Of a stretch of 64,000 nucleotides of DNA, positions 17,701 to 25,357 are shown piece after piece (position 1 is the stretch's first letter; every line of letters begins with the position of its first letter). This DNA is from Bacteroides sp. Lineage in GTDB: Bacteria; Bacteroidota; Bacteroidia; Bacteroidales; Muribaculaceae. The DNA lies in NCBI GenBank assembly GCA_023663525.1, contig JAMPHF010000001.1, positions 246,109 to 310,108 on the forward strand. Direction: 5' to 3'. Under the pieces are notes generated by a model. The model was not told the DNA's origin, searched no databases, and was given only the letters and a program-made list of their open reading frames with translations. Made by a program: the position numbers and the translations under genes.

Positions 17701-19439
17701 ACAACTTGCTTTTTCCAGAACACAGGATTTTGCTCGTAGTCTTTCTGTGCATCGTCAAGCTCTTTTTTCACTTTGTCGAATTTCGACTGAATATCCGACA
17801 CGACTTTGGTCTGTGTCTCGATTCGGGTTTCCAAAGGGATGGCTTCTTCGGCAGCTTTCGCCCGGAGTGCTTCCACTTCATCGACTTTATCCCTCAATGG
17901 GGTAACGACATTTTGCTCATATTCGGCAATGGCCTTATCAATAGTCTTGCCTGTCATTTTGAGGTCTTGGAGCATTTTTCTCGTAGTCTCGGAAACACCG
18001 CCCCAATGTCCGTAATCTTCCTGAGATTTTTTAAGTTCCGCTAATACTACGGATGCTTTATTCAGTTGGTCGAGGTCATGCTCATAAGTCTTTTGTTCCT
18101 GAATCTCATTCAGAAGTTTCGTGGTTTCTGCAAGGTCTGCAACTGCTAATTTTTCACGAGTGTATGCCTCTGCCATTTCCGGGCATATACGTTTCAGTTC
18201 TTCGTAGGCTTTTACCTGTGCGAAGTCTGTTGCAGTCTTGTCCTGAATTGTCTTGATGCAATCCTCAATCTTCGAGCGTTCTTCACTGAGACTTTTGTTA
18301 AATTCTTCTCGTTCATCGTTAAGTGCTTTTTGTGCGGTTTCCGCTGTCGTGGCACGGTCTGAGTAAAGATATAGTGCAGTGCATACACCGACAATAGCGG
18401 CCGCAAGTAAAACGTAAGGATTAGCCCATGCCGTAATGTTGAACGCTTGCTGTGCTGCTGTGAGCAATCCGAGTTCTTTGCGAAACATCATAACGAGCCG
18501 GATATTGTCTGCCAATGCCCTCGCTTTTTCGATAGCCCACACCGTCATCACAGCGGCCTTGTAAGTACCGTAAGCTGCGGCCACGCCAAGAATCACGTTC
18601 AGGAAGTCTTCGTAATTCTTGACCATATCCGTCAGCAAGTTCACTCCGTCAACGAATACTGATTGCTGTTTAGAGCCAATATCGTTGAGCATATCGTTCC
18701 ACGCTCCCTCAAGATTAGAGATTGCTCCTTTGATACCGACAGACTGCTTTTCAAGCATATCATGGAACATACCGCCCTCGGCAGTAGCGGATGCAAAAGC
18801 CGATTCAAGCTCTTTGGTCGTGATACGGCCATCTTCCATGTCCTGCTTCAACTGCTTTATGCTCTTGCCGGTCGCTTTCGATATTTCGTTGAGCGGGTTG
18901 AATCCGGCATTTACCATTTGCAGGAAGTCCTGACCTGCAAGTTTACCGGCGGATGATGCTTGTGCGAAAGCAAGTGTGAGTGAACTGAACTTTTGTGCAT
19001 CGCCCATAGATATGTCGCCAATCTGTTTGAGCAACGGCATTACTTTCTCGGCTTCGATTCCGAACCCTAACAACGTCTGCGCTCCTTGTGCAAGAGTGTC
19101 TAACTGCATTGGAGTGTTGACAGCAAACTCACGGATAGAGCCGAACAACTCTTTTGCCTTATCTTTCGAGCCAAGCAATGTCTCGAAAGAAATTTCAAAT
19201 GATTCAATCTCGCCACGCGCCCGGATAACATCCTGAGTGAACGACTTCAATGTCTGAAAAGAGAAATAAGCGACAGTGGCCTTGCCGATGTCTGCCATCG
19301 CACCGTCAATGCGTTTTCCCTCTGACACAGCCGCATCGCCAATCTGTTTGAACTGGTCGGCCGCACGTCTTGCGTCCTGTTCGGCTTGCGAAGTGTCAAG
19401 CCCCATCGCATACCATAAATTGCCGTCTGAGGTATTCAT
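14739..19439 (-). CDS. Tape measure protein
   Basis: This 1566-residue protein is the longest gene of the window, located after the frameshifted tail chaperone. The N-terminal ~250 residues contain the phage tape-measure core (SFETLLGSKDKAKELFGSI, LLGFGIEAEKVMPLLKQIGD, AGKLAGQDFLQMVNAGFNPL). Hydrophobic segments follow around residues 278-300 and 345-365. Very long alpha-helical, Glu/Lys/Gln-rich regions follow, then another hydrophobic segment near 1170. It sets tail length and is ejected into the host envelope. By the usual rule of about 1.5 angstroms per residue, the tail would be near 230 nm; this is an inference. A siphovirus morphology is likely. Confidence 0.92.
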   Translation of the reverse strand: MNTSDGNLWYAMGLDTSQAEQDARRAADQFKQIGDAAVSEGKRIDGAMADIGKATVAYFSFQTLKSFTQDVIRARGEIESFEISFETLLGSKDKAKELFGSIREFAVNTPMQLDTLAQGAQTLLGFGIEAEKVMPLLKQIGDISMGDAQKFSSLTLAFAQASSAGKLAGQDFLQMVNAGFNPLNEISKATGKSIKQLKQDMEDGRITTKELESAFASATAEGGMFHDMLEKQSVGIKGAISNLEGAWNDMLNDIGSKQQSVFVDGVNLLTDMVKNYEDFLNVILGVAAAYGTYKAAVMTVWAIEKARALADNIRLVMMFRKELGLLTAAQQAFNITAWANPYVLLAAAIVGVCTALYLYSDRATTAETAQKALNDEREEFNKSLSEERSKIEDCIKTIQDKTATDFAQVKAYEELKRICPEMAEAYTREKLAVADLAETTKLLNEIQEQKTYEHDLDQLNKASVVLAELKKSQEDYGHWGGVSETTRKMLQDLKMTGKTIDKAIAEYEQNVVTPLRDKVDEVEALRAKAAEEAIPLETRIETQTKVVSDIQSKFDKVKKELDDAQKDYEQNPVFWKKQVVVNLQFQYEGLKSQLEAEDGKLQNLINQQPDTYANAYKNAQKAYNEAYALVQKMKKDRASYTQKEWVDAQEALKETKKTFENLGGEVKSDSTLKSEAKKHKEMLAEIAQIRKGMALQLNQAELQFMEDGKSQRIKAIELETEQTIQSIDKEQKELEKKLKEVNQTLSASDVEYFENRKTAAKKNETNQIRKVEKENTKYIADLYRNLSEVFETEEQRKISSIRNTYAEQRKQLKKDLDGGTISQTQYDDLSVKTDAAEAKEMEDYWLSAYSDYYQKRETLQKQWEANLAEIPAQYQQVAIKRMQEELSALDTEQFKKNMNWDAVFGNLSNQSIQSLTYSLDKVKTYFESAKDSMTVSEIKDFQEAITSMEDEIASRNPFTAMHKSLNDISKYKTELVNALSDMASSQAELKSAQDEYNEAVSAEKEVRERVDRGELAEDSEELANAESRVAEARTNLTNVTERNSQAEQRTLTARNNITKSYKTFATQLQSAGSVVTNLGGRAKNLAAVFSDDIAAGMDKALGFIDEVLDATTSVISSIADVGKSVTKGMEGVVDGMSTSVKGAATATATSISTVEKASIILTVISAALQIATAIANLFNDDDSKQKEIEKLQERIDQLQWELDNAEAVRLQDRYGNAVERLKQIYSETADEVLRLHGISTNSNNWMLQRTGRLIFKNEIYQKSIENIADAYAKVDYTATKALGTQKYDESRKQLENLAEQQILIQQQIDKENSKKKTDHGKIQDWENQIAEIAAEMAEIINSMMEDIIGYTSADLSKELSDAFFKAAKNGEDAMEAWGKKTKEIVADVMQRLLVTKFLEEPIGEIFNQYKKRWFGDDGRFKGIDNVIGSMNDFSDDLNRVGSDFSKIWESLPENVREWFAPEEDLYSQEASKGYSTELSEETGSNLLGRATAIAEAQETQKQSTLRIEVSVMECADSLREGVSIVNEIHDLTGIGIAHLEKIEKHTSRLNEIAETLEDIKRKTDEL

Positions 19440-19731
19440 CTGCGTACTATTTCTTCTTCGTCATCGTCTGTTATCCTGATGTCCTCGTTTGCGTCTTTGC
19501 TTTCATCGAATAACGGTCTGTCATTCGATTCTTTCTTTGATTCGTAATCCGAGTGTGGCATGGCTCTTGAATACATGATTACGTTTGTATAGCTCATATC
19601 AAAAAGCACATACTTTTCATTCACGCCGAGAAGATTCGCAATCGAGAGGACAGTCGCCCAAATGCTGTCACTTACACCACTTCCTTTGTCGGTTTCAGTA
19701 GATTTGCTTCGCTTAGGGAAGTGGTAATGGA
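19436..19731 (-). CDS. Tail assembly chaperone, -1 frameshift extension (gpT-like)
   Basis: This frame has no good start of its own but stays open back to the slippery site at 19732-19738. It encodes about 98 residues including VSDSIWATVLSIANLLGVNEKYVLFDMSYTN and RAMPHSDYESKKES, ending in a very acidic tail. The segment GVNEKYVLFDMSY...VIMYSRAMP resembles the T part of siphophage gpG/gpGT chaperones. I infer it is made only as a fusion to the upstream protein. An internal ATG at 19624 is probably not used. The stop overlaps the tape-measure start. Confidence 0.75.
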
Positions 19732-20190
19732 GAAAAAAGACGGGATCTCCATATCGTTAAGCCGTTTTATCAGTATTTCCCACAATACAGATGGTCGGAC
19801 ATTCTGTAAGATTGCTTCCGCAAGTTCTGACTTCTTGTCAACGGTCTCGACAATTTCCTCGTGGTGTCGTATCAGTCCAAAAAGCCGTTTCTCTGTCACA
19901 GTCTTTGTCCTGCGTTCAGTGAGATTCTTTGCTCCGAGAATCATCACGGCTGCGAGTTCTCCGAGACGCTTGAAGTCCTTTGCATGATGAAGCACGGAGT
20001 TCACAACTTCTTTCGCCGGAACTTTTTCAACGATCGGGAGCGTTGATACTATCTCGGACACGAGTATGAGCGTAGCTAATGACGGCGGTGCGATTTCATA
20101 ACTCGCCCCGTCTATCTCGATAGTGCCGATTTTCTTTTCAAGAATCGCATTTGCGACACGGCTTTCTATTGTTGTCTTTTCGTTCTCCAT
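19672..20190 (-). CDS. Tail assembly chaperone (gpG-like)
   Basis: This is a 172-residue protein between the major tail protein and the tape measure. The sequence MENEKTTIES, then a beta stretch (GTIEIDGASYEIAPPSLATLILVSEIV) and helices (FKRLGELAAVMILGA, LAEAILQNVRPSVLWEILIKRLNDMEI) fit tail chaperones, which coat the tape measure and recruit tube subunits. A slippery heptamer lies 19 codons before the stop, so most ribosomes would make this short form and some the longer fusion. I chose the ATG at 20190; an upstream in-frame ATG would overlap the tRNA-like element. Confidence 0.8.
   Translation of the reverse strand: MENEKTTIESRVANAILEKKIGTIEIDGASYEIAPPSLATLILVSEIVSTLPIVEKVPAKEVVNSVLHHAKDFKRLGELAAVMILGAKNLTERRTKTVTEKRLFGLIRHHEEIVETVDKKSELAEAILQNVRPSVLWEILIKRLNDMEIPSFFSITTSLSEANLLKPTKEVV
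19732..19738 (-). promoter_or_regulatory. Programmed -1 ribosomal frameshift site T_TTT_TTC
   Basis: On the minus strand the zero-frame codons are TCT TTT TTC, giving the canonical X_XXY_YYZ heptamer T_TTT_TTC in exactly the right phase. After a -1 slip the reading frame continues open for ~98 codons to 19436. Such slips in the chaperone gene are near-universal in long-tailed phages. Confidence 0.85.
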
Positions 20191-20206
20191 CGCAATATAA
20201 TCTGTT

Positions 20207-20288
20207 TGGTGCGCCATTCGGACTCGAACCGAAGTACCGGCACTTATTTCACCGCTGTGCCGTGCATGACCGTCTATGCTGTGACGCA
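20207..20288 (-). tRNA. tRNA-like element with oversized anticodon loop
   Basis: On the minus strand there is a 7-bp acceptor stem (TGCGTCA with TGGCGCA), a D arm (GCAT/ATGC, 8-base loop containing GG), and a 5-bp anticodon-type stem (CGGCA/TGCCG). A 4-base variable loop and a perfect T arm (TTCGG, loop TTCGAGT, CCGAA) follow, with a possible encoded CCA (20207-20209). The loop on the anticodon stem is 15 bases (CAGCGGTGAAATAAG) instead of 7, so no anticodon can be assigned. It sits in the gap between major tail protein and chaperone genes. It could be a degenerate tRNA, a tRNA mimic or a processing signal. Confidence 0.6.
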
Positions 20289-20344
20289 ATGTGCGAGTTT
20301 GACCTGCCAACTCGAAAGGGCGTCTTTCCGCGTGTCAGAACAGA

Positions 20345-20920
20345 CTACTCGGCCGATTCAGACTGTTTCTTTTCAAGTTCAGCACGAAAATCCGTGCCTG
20401 TGACGATATTTGCCTTGTCGGTGGCCTTGACACGGAAGAAACGGTAAAGCTCATCGTCCGCACCGGGCAGAATCTTGAAAGTAAGGTCTACGAAAGAGCC
20501 TTCTTCTTCGGATGACCCCGGACGGAATTTGACATGACAACAAGGAGCTTTCAGTCCTTTCGCCCCGATGTTCTTCGGAGTGAGCTTGAGCGAGAACTCT
20601 CTCTCGACATTGTTTGTCTTTACGACAAGCTCTCCTTCCTTGTTTTCCTCTGCTCCGTTAAAGAGATGTTCGGTGTCGAAGTCCATCTCCTTGACGCGCA
20701 TCGTCACTTCGATTTCTGGCTCTCCGTCTTCTTCGGCTACCGTGATTCCGCCGGTTGCTTTGGCGGTCAGTGTTTCGCCATCGTTAGATGTGAGTGATGT
20801 TGATTTGTCGTTGATAGTGCCGACAGAAAATAGCTTTTCTGCAAATTCTCCGTTCTCACCGGTGTAACCGACTTCGCCGATTACCTTACCCCACGACATT
20901 ATGATTCTTTTCTTTTTCAT
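20345..20920 (-). CDS. Major tail tube protein
   Basis: This 191-residue beta-rich protein has the order and size of a siphophage tube subunit. It contains WGKVIGEVGYTGENG, TVAEEDGEPEIEVTMRVKEM, KLTPKNIGAKG and VDLTFKILPGADDELYRFFRV. It lies after the tail completion gene and before the chaperone. A second possible start is the Met at 20899 (M-S-W-G-K). The first is kept because its leader (AAACTACA before ATG) resembles leaders of other genes here. Confidence 0.8.
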   Translation of the reverse strand: MKKKRIIMSWGKVIGEVGYTGENGEFAEKLFSVGTINDKSTSLTSNDGETLTAKATGGITVAEEDGEPEIEVTMRVKEMDFDTEHLFNGAEENKEGELVVKTNNVEREFSLKLTPKNIGAKGLKAPCCHVKFRPGSSEEEGSFVDLTFKILPGADDELYRFFRVKATDKANIVTGTDFRAELEKKQSESAE

Positions 20921-20926
20921 TGTAGT

Positions 20927-21331
20927 TTACTGTGAAAGTCGTTGAAATTTTAATCTTGCCACAATCAGATATTGCTCTATATCAGGATTCTTGGTTGAAT
21001 AGGGGATATTCTCCAAGTTAATCATGTAGTCCGTATCATCGCAGTTTGCGACAAACTCCTTGATGCGCTGTTGAAGTTCTCCAATTCTCGTTATGTCCTT
21101 GGTCTTGCCGTCCGAGCCGTCAATGTCTGGAACGTAGATATTGATGACAACCGTTCCCGATTGTATCTGTTCGTCATCGCCTGACAGTAGTTTGACAATT
21201 AAATCCTCTGAAGTGGCGTTTGCCGGACGTTGTTCTGTTCGGTAAACTTCTCCGTGAATCGCTTTGCCGAGTACGCTGTCTTTGATTAGGCAATAGAAGT
21301 CTCGTTCTATTTCATTTTCGGTTTTCGACAC
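20927..21331 (-). CDS. Tail completion/tail terminator-like protein
   Basis: This 134-residue protein has a helical N-terminus (ENEIERDFYCLIKDSVLGKA), a beta middle (SGTVVINIYVPDIDG) and RIGELQQRIKEFVANCDD. These features, and its place between an HK97 gp10-like protein and the tube protein, match tail terminator proteins that cap the tube at the neck. It overlaps the upstream gene by 20 bases. Confidence 0.65.
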   Translation of the reverse strand: MSKTENEIERDFYCLIKDSVLGKAIHGEVYRTEQRPANATSEDLIVKLLSGDDEQIQSGTVVINIYVPDIDGSDGKTKDITRIGELQQRIKEFVANCDDTDYMINLENIPYSTKNPDIEQYLIVARLKFQRLSQ

Positions 21332-21818
21332 GACTTGCTACATATTTGATGAATTTCTGAAAACTCTTGTCGGCATGGTTAGCCGCATCGACAAGGACGT
21401 GCTTTCCGTGAACGTCCTCGACAAACGCCGCATAATTCATGCCTGCGCATATAATCAGCACCACGCCCCAAGTGAATTTGGCTTGCAGTTGTTTCAAAAG
21501 GTCTTGCCCCTCTTTCACTCCGGCAGAGCCGTCACCTTTTTTCCCCTTGTAACGCTTCGTCTTGCTCATCTTTTTTACTTCTCCGTCATTCAGTACAATG
21601 TAACCGATTGACGAACGGAGATTGCCGGTGATGTCATTGTAGTCGCCAGTCTCACGAGCAATCTTGACACACTGCTCACCGATGAAACAAAAGTTTGTAA
21701 CAAGATTCTTGATTACTTGCTCTCGTTTCATGTGCAGCTTCTCATAGAGTTTTTTTGTATTGGTCTTTGAGACGAATACACCCTTGTATTTTCTGTGTGC
21801 CGATGAAGTCGTAGCCAT
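21312..21818 (-). CDS. HK97 gp10-like neck/tail protein
   Basis: The 168-residue product contains DITGNLRSSIGYIV and AGMNYAAFVEDVHGKHVL, two hallmarks of the HK97 gp10 family (minor tail/neck proteins). It has a helical C-terminus (DKSFQKFIKYVASRVE). It overlaps its upstream neighbour by one base. The family function is head-to-tail joining. Confidence 0.78.
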   Translation of the reverse strand: MATTSSAHRKYKGVFVSKTNTKKLYEKLHMKREQVIKNLVTNFCFIGEQCVKIARETGDYNDITGNLRSSIGYIVLNDGEVKKMSKTKRYKGKKGDGSAGVKEGQDLLKQLQAKFTWGVVLIICAGMNYAAFVEDVHGKHVLVDAANHADKSFQKFIKYVASRVENRK

Positions 21819-22141
21819 TACACGAGTATTGAGATACGTCCTACTGATTTAAGTCGTTCACGGCTCATTACCTGATACTCTCCGAGATATTCACCGTCTC
21901 GTGTGAGCTTGACACGGTTAAACTCTTTCAACGGTCGAGATTCAAGCAATATAGTGAAGGACGCTTGACGGAATACTCCGTCTTCATACACGCCCTTACG
22001 ATTGTCACTGTTGGTCTTGACCGAGCAACGGATTGGCTCGCTAAACGAGCTTTGAGCCGGTATCGGCTCTCCGTACTCATTTTTGCTTGCCGGAATCGTT
22101 GCCATGTATTGCAATGTGCCGTTAGTCCGCATGATTACCAC
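21818..22141 (-). CDS. Head closure (stopper)-like protein
   Basis: The ~107-residue product is beta-rich: NGTLQYMATIPASKNEYGEP, IRCSVKTNSDN, ASFTILLESRPLKEFNRVKL and GEYLGEYQVMSRE. The pattern of a small barrel with 'the value may be altered' surface loops matches head closure proteins in size and location (between adaptor and gp10-like genes). Alternative start at 22129 (M-R-T-N-G). The call is mainly from synteny. Confidence 0.6.
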   Translation of the reverse strand: MVIMRTNGTLQYMATIPASKNEYGEPIPAQSSFSEPIRCSVKTNSDNRKGVYEDGVFRQASFTILLESRPLKEFNRVKLTRDGEYLGEYQVMSRERLKSVGRISILV

Positions 22142-22467
22142 ATATTTGAAGCATCATCTATAATACGCAGATAATCGCCAAGTTCTTCCGAAGCGTCAAG
22201 TCCATAGTAATTGCACCAGTACAGAAGCGATTCCTTGACTGCATCTTCCTTGACGGAGGTCGAGACACCGTTTTCAGTCCGGCTACTTTCGACATAGCCG
22301 TTGACGAGGCTGACGGCAGCCCGAAAGATTTGAGCGTCTTTCGGTGCTGCGTCAGCTTCTGCGTCTATGCCCTGATTGAACAACACAAATGCAAGTGTCG
22401 CATCATCCGGATAAAACGTGTTTGCGATAGCGTTGCAAAGGCTTCTTAGAGCTTCGGCGTTATTCAC
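22135..22467 (-). CDS. Head-tail adaptor (gp6-like)
   Basis: The 110-residue product is almost entirely helical (NAEALRSLCNAIANTF, AAVSLVNGYVESSRTE, AVKESLLYWCNYYGLD), the normal build of head-tail adaptors that dock on the portal. It follows the capsid gene by two bases and overlaps the head closure gene. Confidence 0.68.
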   Translation of the reverse strand: MNNAEALRSLCNAIANTFYPDDATLAFVLFNQGIDAEADAAPKDAQIFRAAVSLVNGYVESSRTENGVSTSVKEDAVKESLLYWCNYYGLDASEELGDYLRIIDDASNMW

Positions 22468-22469
22468 GA

Positions 22470-23582
22470 TTATTCCTGCGTTTTGAGGGTGTAGATACCG
22501 TTCATCTCAGTGATTACAGGAAGCGACAGTGATTCTGCCTTGGTGTAATCGACATGATTTGAACCTTGCTTTATGCCGGTAGACCACTGCGAGGTGACGA
22601 TACGACCGTAATTAGATACAGTCACACCCTCTTCGGGCTTCAACTCGCAATCAGAGTAAGCGTTTTTGACAACACCGAGCTTGCCGTCGGGAACAAAGAC
22701 GATATTCTTCTGATTCCACGGATTGTAAGGAACTGCGGTCTTGCCTTTCTGAATCTGCACCTGACGGCGCATCGGAACGAATACCGGGAAGTTGTTCGTC
22801 TGCATGAACTCGTTCAGGTCACGGAGCAATACAGGCTTCGATGACTTGTCAGTACCCCAAATCATCTGCTTAATCTTTTTCGTGCGACACATATATGTGA
22901 CGAGAGCCGGGCTAAGGAGAGCTTTGGCGAGTGCGACTTTATCCTGAGATGCGTCAAGGATGGCCTGAATGTCCTCGAAACAATCAACTTTGTCGATGTT
23001 ATCGAGAGTCCAGCCGGTGAGAGCGGTTGCAATATTCGTTGTCGGCTGATTGTAGTTGATTGAGCCACGGACACCGCCCTCAGGGTTGGTTGTCTCGTTA
23101 AACTCAAACTTACCCTCATTAGAGAGTGCGCCGAGGAAAATCATGTCGAGCTTGCCTTGTACGGCTTTTACGACCGTGGAGATGTCGCCCCACATCAGAT
23201 TGATGAGACGCTGTTTCTTGTCATCGTCCTTAATGAGCTTCTGATTGAGCAGCGAGAGAATCTTGCGGTATGTCTTCATCGTCATCGGAATCGACAGTGC
23301 ATGATTTACAATCGTCTCTTTCAGGGTCTCAATGCCGGTCGAGCCAAGAATTGGTTCGGCAGAGCCATCGCCAATGGTCGGGGCTGCGACCGTGATGTTA
23401 TACTTGCCGATGATTTCCTCGAAGTCAAGCTCGATAGTCGGGTCATCCCAGTCAAGGAACTGCTCGAAGATGACTCGGTCGAAAAGCTGTTTGTTCAAAT
23501 CGCTTGCCGCATCGAAGCGAATCTGCACCTGTTTGGTGAGTTCGCCATAAATTGAGCTGTAAATAAATTCTTTGGGTGGCAT
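22470..23582 (-). CDS. Major capsid protein
   Basis: A protein of ~370 residues from the ATG at 23582 (M-P-P-K-E-F). It lies between the decoration/head-fibre-like gene and the head-tail adaptor. Features include KEFIYSSIYGELTKQVQIRF, a central IATALTGWTLDNIDK and VALAKALLSPALVTYMCRTKKIKQ, and FVFVPDG-like strands (NIVFVPDGKLGVVKNAYSDCELKP) as in major capsid proteins of the phage E / HK97 fold found in Bacteroidota phages. A longer frame upstream to 23645 would overlap the previous gene by 58 bases and is rejected. No separate protease gene is visible. Confidence 0.85.
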   Translation of the reverse strand: MPPKEFIYSSIYGELTKQVQIRFDAASDLNKQLFDRVIFEQFLDWDDPTIELDFEEIIGKYNITVAAPTIGDGSAEPILGSTGIETLKETIVNHALSIPMTMKTYRKILSLLNQKLIKDDDKKQRLINLMWGDISTVVKAVQGKLDMIFLGALSNEGKFEFNETTNPEGGVRGSINYNQPTTNIATALTGWTLDNIDKVDCFEDIQAILDASQDKVALAKALLSPALVTYMCRTKKIKQMIWGTDKSSKPVLLRDLNEFMQTNNFPVFVPMRRQVQIQKGKTAVPYNPWNQKNIVFVPDGKLGVVKNAYSDCELKPEEGVTVSNYGRIVTSQWSTGIKQGSNHVDYTKAESLSLPVITEMNGIYTLKTQE

Positions 23583-23587
23583 GATGA

Positions 23588-24199
23588 TTACTGATAAATG
23601 AAGATAATGTTGGGATTGTCTTTCAGAGCCACGCCGGTTTTCCATTCAGGAAGTACCGGGAAGTTGAGAGACGGAATGAGTACGACAGCTTCAAAAGCAG
23701 CGTCAAGAGTCGGAAGCCCTTTGCCGGTGAACTCTTTGTCCTCTCCGACAATCATGTTGGGAGTGAAGCGAGGTGTTACCTTAGCTCCATCGCCCTCTCC
23801 AGCTTCGGCTTCAATGAGAATGTCGTTCTCCTTGATGCCGGTGATTGCAGACGCAAGGTTGATTGTGTCGTAAACGTCAGATTCTTTTGTGTCGATTGAC
23901 GAGATAGCGACAGGAGCGGCAGTGCCACCGTAGACAGCCACCTTATCGCCTACGGCAAGATAGCTCCCTTTGGGTACGCGGACAGCTTTAGTCGTGCCAC
24001 CGGCGAGGACTTGCGCTGTCTTGCACACATTCGCACTCATCGTCTCGAAGTCAACGTACAAAAGAGTTGCTCGGCGTACTACTGTGCCGACCGGAAATTC
24101 GTTATTTGGCTTGAAGCCGCCGGGCAGCATCTTACATTCGCCACGCCAAATCTCCGGGAAACGTCCGGGAATTTTTTCAGTTTTGAACTCGATTGCCAT
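23588..24199 (-). CDS. Head fibre/decoration-like protein
   Basis: This 203-residue protein is encoded just upstream of the capsid gene. It is beta-rich with FPVGTVVRRATLLYVDFETM, RVPKGSYLAVGDKVAVYGG and a C-terminus in ALKDNPNIIFIYQ. The GSYLAVGDKVAVYGGTAAPV segment recalls capsid decoration or head fibre proteins of Bacteroides phages. The exact role is inferred from order. Confidence 0.6.
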   Translation of the reverse strand: MAIEFKTEKIPGRFPEIWRGECKMLPGGFKPNNEFPVGTVVRRATLLYVDFETMSANVCKTAQVLAGGTTKAVRVPKGSYLAVGDKVAVYGGTAAPVAISSIDTKESDVYDTINLASAITGIKENDILIEAEAGEGDGAKVTPRFTPNMIVGEDKEFTGKGLPTLDAAFEAVVLIPSLNFPVLPEWKTGVALKDNPNIIFIYQ

Positions 24200-24233
24200 T
24201 TGTTAATGTTGAGTTGAGGGTGAATAATTGACC

Positions 24234-24836
24234 TTAAACTTTGTCGGGTAACGATTTCGCCCACGCCTGTGCGGCCGCTTTCGCTTCATCGTCAGTAGTC
24301 CCGAACTCGTGCGTCTGGTCTTTCGCTACGAGATTGTTGTTAACGAGGTCTTGTTTGAACTCGGATAATACCTTGTCGATGTCTGCATCGTCCGCGATGT
24401 GCAAACGTTTCATCACAAAATCGGGAATACCGAGTTTTTTAGACTTCTCGGCGATAAGAGATGCGCGTTCGGCTGCCGTCTTTTCAGCTTTGAGTGTCTT
24501 GTTCTCTGTTTCGAGAGCTTCAAGTCGCTCGTTTAGCTTCTTAGCCCATGCCGGTGTTTCGTCATCTTCTTCACCCTCTCCATCGCCCTCTTCGTCCTCT
24601 TTCTTAGATGACTGCTTAGATGGCTTGGCAGATGGCTTGCGAGTTTTTCGTGTAATCTCCCCCTGCATCGCCTTGGCAAAGGGCACGAGTGAATCCGCTT
24701 TCGCGGAAATATCTTCATCGGACGCATCGTCAGCAAGTCCATTGCTTCCGAGTGTCGCAAGTTCTTCAAGAGCTTTGGGCGTTAGCCCGAATTTCTCGCA
24801 CTTTGATTTCAGTACGGTCAGTAATTTTTCATTCAT
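24234..24836 (-). CDS. Capsid scaffold-like protein
   Basis: This 200-residue, highly charged protein comes ahead of the capsid genes. It has a long low-complexity region (Lys/Ser-rich then Glu/Asp/Gly-rich, residues ~70-100), a coiled coil (KKLNERLEALETENKTLKAE) and a helical C-terminus. This is a usual scaffold layout. I chose the ATG at 24836 (M-N-E-K-L-L). An upstream in-frame alternative at 24878 overlaps the promoter-like box. No protease motif is seen. Confidence 0.7.
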   Translation of the reverse strand: MNEKLLTVLKSKCEKFGLTPKALEELATLGSNGLADDASDEDISAKADSLVPFAKAMQGEITRKTRKPSAKPSKQSSKKEDEEGDGEGEEDDETPAWAKKLNERLEALETENKTLKAEKTAAERASLIAEKSKKLGIPDFVMKRLHIADDADIDKVLSEFKQDLVNNNLVAKDQTHEFGTTDDEAKAAAQAWAKSLPDKV

Positions 24837-24875
24837 TGCAATGCGTGATTTTGAGATGTGGATTAATCTTAATCG

Positions 24876-24883
24876 CAAAGGTA
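24876..24883 (-). promoter_or_regulatory. Candidate capsid/tail operon promoter, -7 box TACCTTTG
   Basis: The minus strand reads TACCTTTG about 40 bases before the scaffold start. It is needed because the plus-strand cassette at 25-29 kb cuts this block off from the terminase-portal-MuF block. The same octamer lies at 2089 and 37757. Confidence 0.5.
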
Positions 24884-25011
24884 AGCAAAAAAATGTTACG
24901 GTGCGTAATAAGCATTGCTAAATTGAGAAAAATTTTTAGTTGCCTAATTTTCAACCTATCAAATATTAAGGATTTTGTCTAAATTTTTCTTGAAAAACAT
25001 TTGCTAAAATA

Positions 25012-25043
25012 GTTGCCTATTATTAGGATAGTCTATAACTTTG
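25012..25043 (+). promoter_or_regulatory. Promoter of the plus-strand cassette
   Basis: GTTG at 25012-25015 and TAACTTTG at 25036-25043, 20 bases apart, fit the Bacteroidota housekeeping promoter (TTTG, 19-21 bases, TAnnTTTG). It points into the cassette that begins at 25077. Unlike the TACCTTTG boxes it has a recognisable -33 element, so it may be active in lysogens. Confidence 0.65.
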
Positions 25044-25076
25044 CATCATCAAATAATACTTAATACGCATCCAAAA

Positions 25077-25346
25077 ATGAGAGCAAGAGAAAAAAGAAAT
25101 ATCAAGATTGACCTCTACGTCAACGGAGAATATCATCTGACACTCGACAAGGGCGAGATGACTGCAAAACAAGGTATCGCAGTCGCTGAAAAAATCGCCC
25201 GTAATTATGCACGAGGCAATTTCAATCACATCATGGCTTTTGTTCACGCCGGAGAACTCGCAGTATCACACATGACTGCAAAGACAGAACTTGACCGCAG
25301 AGGTATCAGACACATTGAACTGAGCAAAAATATATATAATCTCTAA
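25077..25346 (+). CDS. Small protein, first gene of the plus-strand cassette
   Basis: This 89-residue protein runs from the ATG at 25077 (M-R-A-R-E-K-R-N). Beta strands at the N-terminus (NIKIDLYVNGEYHLTLDKG) are followed by helices (TAKQGIAVAEKIARNYARG). No known family was recognised. It is the first gene after the promoter at 25012-25043. Confidence 0.6.
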   Translation: MRAREKRNIKIDLYVNGEYHLTLDKGEMTAKQGIAVAEKIARNYARGNFNHIMAFVHAGELAVSHMTAKTELDRRGIRHIELSKNIYNL

Positions 25347-25357
25347 ACCGCACTGAA

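Noticed and set aside
24241..24921. A 226-codon open frame opposite the scaffold gene
   Set aside because: It is Ser-rich and results from the repetitive Glu/Lys codons of the scaffold gene. No promoter or neighbours support it.
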